A stretch of DNA of 47,145 bases from an uncultured Flavobacteriales bacterium (GTDB taxonomy: Bacteria; Bacteroidota; Bacteroidia; Flavobacteriales_D; Parvicellaceae): positions 1 to 47,145 of the forward strand of contig CALJHN010000018.1 of NCBI GenBank assembly GCA_938075455.1, read 5' to 3'. Shown in pieces: positions 42,446 through 47,145 of this stretch. The number at the start of each line of letters is the position of its first letter. Position 1 is the first letter of the stretch. A program made the translations under genes and the position numbers. The notes under the pieces are model-generated. The model did no database searches, had not been told where the DNA came from, and saw only the letters and a list, made by a program, of their open reading frames with translations.

Positions 42446-43357
42446 TTAATATATTTTTTTTCTCTTCAACAAATATTCCAGTAAAATTTGATCAAAACCT
42501 ATTTCAATATCGGCACTAATTAAGTCTACTTTTTGTTGTTTTAGCAGGTTGTGAATCTTACTTTTTATAGAATTTCTCTCAGTTATATACTTTTCTTTAA
42601 TTTGCTTTGGGTGCATTTTAATAGATTCACCAGTTTCAACATCGACAACATTGTAATATTTGTTTTTTAAATTTAATTGATTTTCAAGATTGTGGTGAGA
42701 AACATCAAAAACTATAATTTCGTGTAAATGATGTCTTAAATGTTTAATGGAATTGGCAAAATCTTCAGGATTATCAATTGCCATAAAATCTGAAAATATA
42801 AAAACTAATGAACGTTTATAAATTTTAGATGCTAAAGCATTTAGCATTTTAGCAATATTTGTTTTTTTATTTTTAAAACTTTTTCTCTGATTCTCTAAAA
42901 TTCTTTCAAGATTAGAAAGTAAAAAACGTTGATGGGTTAAAGATGATTTTGCAGGTGAATAAAAGTCTAATGCGTCACTAAAAATAGATAATCCGAATGC
43001 ATCTCTTTGTTTTCTCATTAAAAAAATAAGGGCTGCTGCAGCATCTACAGAAAAAGTAAATTTATTGTATGGCTGATCTACTGGAAACATCATTGAAGAA
43101 GAAGAATCTAGAAAAATATGACATCTTAAATTCGTTTCTTCTTCATATCTTTTAATAAATAGCTTATCTGTTCTTGCAAATAATTTCCAGTCTAAATGTT
43201 TAACCGATTCTCCACTATTGTATAATCTGTGCTCGGCAAATTCTACTGAGAAACCATGAAATGGACTTTGATGTAACCCAGTAATAAATCCTTCAACAAC
43301 TTGCTTTGATAAAAATTCTAAGGATCCAAATTTTCGAGCAGTTTTATAATTAATCAT
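42446..43357 (-). CDS. DUF58 domain protein
   Basis: The 303-aa soluble protein has the DUF58 signature HRLYNSGESVKHLDWKLFART then KRYEEETNLRCHIFLDSSSSM (each part ~20 aa, residues ~43-94) and a VWA-like fold (VDAAAALIFLMRKQRDAFGL; SLVFIFSDFMA). DUF58 proteins work with MoxR AAA ATPases in chaperone-like complexes; no MoxR gene is present in the window. The start directly follows the stop of the PhoH gene (1 bp apart), so both are co-transcribed. Confidence 0.92.
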   Translation of the reverse strand: MINYKTARKFGSLEFLSKQVVEGFITGLHQSPFHGFSVEFAEHRLYNSGESVKHLDWKLFARTDKLFIKRYEEETNLRCHIFLDSSSSMMFPVDQPYNKFTFSVDAAAALIFLMRKQRDAFGLSIFSDALDFYSPAKSSLTHQRFLLSNLERILENQRKSFKNKKTNIAKMLNALASKIYKRSLVFIFSDFMAIDNPEDFANSIKHLRHHLHEIIVFDVSHHNLENQLNLKNKYYNVVDVETGESIKMHPKQIKEKYITERNSIKSKIHNLLKQQKVDLISADIEIGFDQILLEYLLKRKKIY

Positions 43358-44689
43358 TTATAATAAATCATTTGCTAGATTAGCTAATTCAGATCTTTCT
43401 CCTTTTTCTAAGGTGATGTGGGCAAAAAGATCATCTCCTTTCAACCTGTCTATAAGATAAGAAAGACCATTACTCTGTTCGTCTAAATAAGGAGTATCAA
43501 TTTGAAAAACATCTCCAGTGAAAATAATTTTGGTATTTTCTCCTGCTCTAGTGATGATGGTTTTTACCTCATGGGGAGTTAGATTTTGAGCTTCATCAAT
43601 AATAAAAATCACGTTAGACAAGCTTCGCCCTCTTATAAATGCCAGTGCAGAAATCGTTAATTTTCCTTGCTCTTGCATTTCTTCAATTTTTTTAAACTTT
43701 TTTTCTTTACTTCCAAATTGATTTTTAATGAATTTTAAATTGTCAAAAAGTGGCTGCATATAAGGGTTAATTTTCTCATCTGCATTCCCGGGAAGGTAAC
43801 CTATATCTTTGTTACTCAATGGAACAATTGGTCTAGCCAAAACAATTTGATGGTATAAATTATGTTGCTCTAAAGCGCTTGCCAAAGCCAAAAGAGTTTT
43901 TCCAGTTCCGGCAACTCCTTGTAGAGAAACAAGTTTAATATCGGGATTTAATAGAGCATGAAGTGCAAAGGTTTGTTCTGCATTCTTGGGTTTTATTCCA
44001 TAAGCATATTGTTTCTCTACTCTTTCTAGATGCTTTTCATGTGGATTGTAATAACCTAAAACAGAACTTTTACCGTTTTTCATAATGTAAAAACCATTGG
44101 AAATAATTCTATTTTTCAATACACTCAAATCCTGAGTAAGACCATCTTTATAAAGCTTATTAATATAATTAGAATCTATTTTATCAATTAGTTGTTTGCC
44201 ATTGTAAAGAGTACTATCTCTGTCAATTTTCCCAGTTTCAAAATCCTCTGCAGTGATATTCAAAGCTTTTGCTTTCAGACGTAAATTAATATCTTTTGAA
44301 ACTAGAACTATCTTAGATTTTTTATTTGAAATTTTAAGACTTAAAGCAGCATTTAAAATCTTATGGTCATTTTTATTTCCAAAAATATTAACAGCATTAT
44401 TGGTAAGACTTTCATCTTCCATGATAATTTTAAACTTCCCACTTTCAATTCCATTGATAGGAACCCATTCTTGAAGGGTGAAATCTTTGCTTAATCTGTC
44501 TAAAACTCTTATAAATGCTCTTGCCTCAAAGTTTTTGGTATCATTACCTCTTTTAAAATTATCTAGCTCTTCTAAAACAGTAATTGGAATAGCTATATCA
44601 TTTTCCTCAAAACAATGCAAAGAATTATGATCATGTAAAATTACAGACGTATCTAGAACAAATATTTTATTTTGTTTCTTTTTAGACAT
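43358..44689 (-). CDS. PhoH-family ATPase with N-terminal PIN domain
   Basis: The 443-aa product has an N-terminal PIN nuclease-like domain (residues ~1-150; VLDTSVILHDHNSL with its first Asp, and VLVSKDINLRLKA) and a C-terminal PhoH ATPase (~225-443) with Walker A GVAGTGKTLLAL, Walker B NVIFIIDEAQNLTP, and FTGDVFQIDTPY. This is the PhoH2-type layout, where the two domains act as an RNA-directed helicase and ribonuclease. It precedes DUF58 in one operon. The gene is complete. Confidence 0.93.
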   Translation of the reverse strand: MSKKKQNKIFVLDTSVILHDHNSLHCFEENDIAIPITVLEELDNFKRGNDTKNFEARAFIRVLDRLSKDFTLQEWVPINGIESGKFKIIMEDESLTNNAVNIFGNKNDHKILNAALSLKISNKKSKIVLVSKDINLRLKAKALNITAEDFETGKIDRDSTLYNGKQLIDKIDSNYINKLYKDGLTQDLSVLKNRIISNGFYIMKNGKSSVLGYYNPHEKHLERVEKQYAYGIKPKNAEQTFALHALLNPDIKLVSLQGVAGTGKTLLALASALEQHNLYHQIVLARPIVPLSNKDIGYLPGNADEKINPYMQPLFDNLKFIKNQFGSKEKKFKKIEEMQEQGKLTISALAFIRGRSLSNVIFIIDEAQNLTPHEVKTIITRAGENTKIIFTGDVFQIDTPYLDEQSNGLSYLIDRLKGDDLFAHITLEKGERSELANLANDLL

Positions 44690-44759
44690 TTACAATAAAG
44701 AAAAACATTTTATATGTTAATAAGTTAAAATTTAATAACAATTTAATGAATGTTAATAT

Positions 44760-46448
44760 TTAATTTAATTTAAAATCAAATTCTAAAACAGTTTTATTTT
44801 TTCTTTCATCTGAAACTTCTACTTTACAGCTATGATTTCCAGGTAAGACATTAGCATATTTATCCAAACTAACTTTTAGTCTATTATTCTTAGAACTGAA
44901 GTTGGAAAGTACCCACTTATTGTCAATAAAAACATTGTATTGATCAACACCACTCTTTAATTCTATGATTTTAAATACAAGTTCTTGATTTTTATTTTTT
45001 TGGAAGTTATTTCCTATGTGATTAATCTTAGGAGGAATTGAATCAGTAAAGATTTTATACTTTCCAAACTTATTGACTTCTGCCGATATCCAATCCTTTG
45101 AAATATCTGCATTTTTGTTAATAATATTTCCGTTTTTTGTCAATTCTCCAATAAATAATTTGTCTCCATTTAGTGATTCATTTTTAGATAATTTGATAGA
45201 TAAGATAAATTTTCTTTTTAATGGAATATTAGAATTGTTAAAAGTATAAATACTTTGTTTTTTAATTGGATGAATTGGAGTGTTATCATAAAGTGTATTG
45301 GTATCCATTACCACCAACATAGAACTATCCGAAGAGTAAACATTAGTTGGTTGTTTTTGCTGAAATGAAAAATCATTATCACAATTAATAAAAGATTTAT
45401 TTTTAACATAAAATTTTAATTTAGAAATATTGTTTTTAATATCTCCAACAACGATTTGAATTTCATGAATCAACGTATCTTGAAAGCAAATCAACCCATT
45501 GCCAATATTCTTTTTGTAAATCTGTAACTCATTGTTAGGATGAATATACATTTTATGGATTTTCTCTCTTAGTTTTTGATAGGTGCTATAGTCTTTGTGA
45601 ATATTTGTTTGTCTATTAGTTTCGAAATCAATTTCATCAAATTTTAGTTGGTATTTAAGTTGTTTATCTACATACATATTTATAGAGTATACACCACATC
45701 TGTTGGAACTATTATTGTAATAATCTGATGATTTTAAGCCAAATCCACTTAATCCGTCTAGGTAAACGATGCTATCGTATTTCAAATGGTGATTCTGGTT
45801 TTTTTTAATAGTTAGAAAATCTTTTGAAGAATAACTATCTAAACCATTAGAGTTAAAAAATGAATAAAGTTTCAATTTATTAATTACTGGAGGCTTGTTA
45901 TCCACAATATCAAAATTAAATAGCTCTGGGTTAATAGGATGTTCAGACTTAGTTTCTCTAATTTCAAAATGTAGGTGAGGTCCAGAAGAACCGCCTGTAT
46001 TTCCAGAATATGCAATAACTTCTCCTTTGGAAACTGTTATATCTAAAGAATCTAAATAATAAGTTAAAGTTTCTGTTTGAAGCTCGTATTGGCGTTTTCT
46101 TAAAATCTTTTCTATTTTATACGGGAAATGATCTAAATGAGCATAAACGCTTGTAAAACCATTTGGATGGGTTACATATATAGCTTTGCCATATCCCTTT
46201 TTAGAAACATTAATTCTAGACACAAAACCAGTATCAATAGAGTAAATTCTATAATTAATTCTTCCATTGGTTTTAATATCTAAACCAGTATGAAAATGGT
46301 TGGATCTCAATTCTCCAAAGTTTCCAGAAAGTAGAATTGGAATTCCTATTGGAGGTCTAAAATTATACTTGTTTTTTTCTTGAGAAATAATGGATAATAG
46401 CGAAAAAAAAACAGTAAAAAAAAATAAAACTCTTGATAAGAAATTCAT
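44760..46448 (-). CDS. M23-family peptidoglycan endopeptidase
   Basis: The 562-aa product has a signal peptide (to ~residue 22, LLSIISQE). The LytM/M23 domain occupies residues ~30-175: FHTGLDIKTNG gives the zinc-binding His and Asp, YAHLDHF and GPHLHFEIRET give the other His residues. Met23 family enzymes cut peptide cross-links in the cell wall. Residues ~180-560 are strand-rich repeats with Ig-like character (GNHSCKVEVSDERKN) and no recognised domain. Anchoring sequences are absent, so it is periplasmic. It is monocistronic. Confidence 0.92.
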   Translation of the reverse strand: MNFLSRVLFFFTVFFSLLSIISQEKNKYNFRPPIGIPILLSGNFGELRSNHFHTGLDIKTNGRINYRIYSIDTGFVSRINVSKKGYGKAIYVTHPNGFTSVYAHLDHFPYKIEKILRKRQYELQTETLTYYLDSLDITVSKGEVIAYSGNTGGSSGPHLHFEIRETKSEHPINPELFNFDIVDNKPPVINKLKLYSFFNSNGLDSYSSKDFLTIKKNQNHHLKYDSIVYLDGLSGFGLKSSDYYNNSSNRCGVYSINMYVDKQLKYQLKFDEIDFETNRQTNIHKDYSTYQKLREKIHKMYIHPNNELQIYKKNIGNGLICFQDTLIHEIQIVVGDIKNNISKLKFYVKNKSFINCDNDFSFQQKQPTNVYSSDSSMLVVMDTNTLYDNTPIHPIKKQSIYTFNNSNIPLKRKFILSIKLSKNESLNGDKLFIGELTKNGNIINKNADISKDWISAEVNKFGKYKIFTDSIPPKINHIGNNFQKNKNQELVFKIIELKSGVDQYNVFIDNKWVLSNFSSKNNRLKVSLDKYANVLPGNHSCKVEVSDERKNKTVLEFDFKLN

Positions 46449-46520
46449 TGCACAAATCTTATCATAATTAAATAAACATGGTAGTTTAAAATTAGTTTTT
46501 TATTCACAATTAATTTTAAA

Positions 46521-46551
46521 TTTGAATAATTCAGTTTAGCTACTAACTTTG
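46521..46551 (+). promoter_or_regulatory. Promoter of the coiled-coil/zapA operon
   Basis: TTTG (46521-46524), exactly 19 bp, TAACTTTG (46544-46551) is a full match to the Bacteroidota promoter consensus. Transcription would start about 46557, giving a leader of roughly 14 bases before the ATG at 46571. Confidence 0.75.
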
Positions 46552-46570
46552 TAAAAAATGGTTTGGTCCA

Positions 46571-46864
46571 ATGGAAAAAGAAATATCTGCATTAAATGAA
46601 ATCCGAAGTTTCATAAAAAGTTTAAAAGAAAAATTAAATTCAAAAATTCAAGAGAATAATAAATTGAATGAAGAGATCCTTTCTTCTGGAGAAGAGATAA
46701 CACATCTTAAAACTAAAATTTCAGATTTAAATGAAAATGTAAAAATGCTAAAATTGGCCAGTCAGATTGATGGAAACGAAGTTGGATCCACCAAAGACGT
46801 GAAGTTAATGATTAATGAAATGGTTAGAGAAATTGACAAATGTATTGCATTACTAAAGAAATAA
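46571..46864 (+). CDS. Small coiled-coil protein upstream of ZapA
   Basis: The 97-aa product is entirely helical with heptads (LKEKLNSKIQENNKLNEEIL, HLKTKISDLNENVKMLKLA) and a conserved-looking end (VKLMINEMVREIDKCIALL). Small coiled-coil proteins are found in this position ahead of zapA in Bacteroidota and may take part in the division apparatus; that is inference from position. Its stop is 3 bp before the zapA start and a consensus promoter precedes it. Confidence 0.75.
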   Translation: MEKEISALNEIRSFIKSLKEKLNSKIQENNKLNEEILSSGEEITHLKTKISDLNENVKMLKLASQIDGNEVGSTKDVKLMINEMVREIDKCIALLKK

Positions 46865-46867
46865 AAC

Positions 46868-47143
46868 ATGAGCGAACTTTCTATTAAGGTAGTAATTGGA
46901 GGAAGAACCTATCCATTGACAATTAACAGAGAAGATGAAGAAAAAATAAGAAAATCTGTTTCTGAAATTGAAAATAATATTAAAAATTTAAAGGAAAATT
47001 ATGCAGTAAATGATATGCAAGATTTATTGGCAATGACAGCCTTAGAATATGCCAATGATTCAGTTACAAGAAATAATTCTGTAGAAATTGATAAACTAAG
47101 TAAAGAAATTATCAATCTTAGAAATGGATTGGAAGATTTATAG
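46868..47143 (+). CDS. zapA: Cell-division protein ZapA
   Basis: The 91-aa product has the ZapA N-terminal fold (SELSIKVVIGGRTYPLTINR, EDEEKIRKSVSEIENNIKNL) and the helical MQDLLAMTALEYANDSVT segment, followed by a C-terminal coiled coil. ZapA tetramers bundle FtsZ filaments at the division site. The gene ends two bases before the window end and is complete. It is co-transcribed with the coiled-coil gene upstream. Confidence 0.92.
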   Translation: MSELSIKVVIGGRTYPLTINREDEEKIRKSVSEIENNIKNLKENYAVNDMQDLLAMTALEYANDSVTRNNSVEIDKLSKEIINLRNGLEDL

Positions 47144-47145
47144 AA

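Overview
The window is a low-GC chromosome segment from a member of the Bacteroidota, most likely Flavobacteriales. Supporting signs are several proteins with type IX secretion (T9SS) type A sorting domains, lipoproteins with SxxC-type lipoboxes, Bacteroidota-type promoters (TTTG, 19 bp, TANNTTTG), A-rich leaders without Shine-Dalgarno sequences, a PhoH/DUF58 pair, and a thymidine kinase of the Bacteroidota form. I cannot name the genus.

Positions 1-9900 are accessory DNA and the most unusual part. A complete tyrosine recombinase (8185-9540) is translationally coupled to an unknown 227-aa protein (7505-8188). Both read leftward into six tandem units that together carry seven genes, all in the same orientation. 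The genes encode T9SS surface proteins, leucine-rich-repeat proteins, a Kazal-type inhibitor and small lipoproteins. The units are separated by a conserved ~40-bp element that supplies the stop codon of most genes and contains a 7-bp imperfect inverted repeat around an 8-bp spacer. Most starts are preceded by a conserved 22-bp leader. Half of the element recurs at the end of the 227-aa gene, inside a different, perfect inverted repeat. This is what a primary insertion site would look like. The layout resembles an integron, but the recombinase is a Bacteroidota phage/ICE-type integrase and the repeats lack the classical attC boxes. I propose it as a candidate undescribed gene-cassette system for surface and exported proteins. 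A small ribbon-helix-helix gene with a palindrome upstream and the tail of another gene lie at the left edge. A truncated membrane-protein fragment and two hairpins lie at the right edge.

Positions 10157-19330 hold ordinary chromosomal genes: APS/PAPS reductase, a CDP-alcohol phosphatidyltransferase, an FMN reductase, a CBS-domain protein, a lipoprotein, a YceI protein, an OmpL47-repeat protein, a frameshifted small gene, a membrane protein, a cold-shock protein with a good terminator, and an ABC exporter.

Positions 19470-24478 form a tight three-gene operon of T9SS-exported proteins (arylsulfotransferase, CotH-like, beta-propeller) behind a perfect 16-bp palindrome. Positions 24490-33586 carry a penicillin-acylase-family enzyme, a membrane protein, thymidine kinase, an OmpA/PD40 protein, a dicarboxylate/amino-acid symporter, chorismate synthase and an MscS-like protein. 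The last is coupled to a 1636-aa SLC12-type transporter with an extra C-terminal P-loop domain (33583-38493).

The remainder (38563-47143) has a CoA-transferase, small membrane and periplasmic proteins, a DUF4159 protein, tRNA-Asp with promoter and terminator, DUF58 and PhoH proteins, an M23 peptidase, and a coiled-coil protein followed by ZapA.
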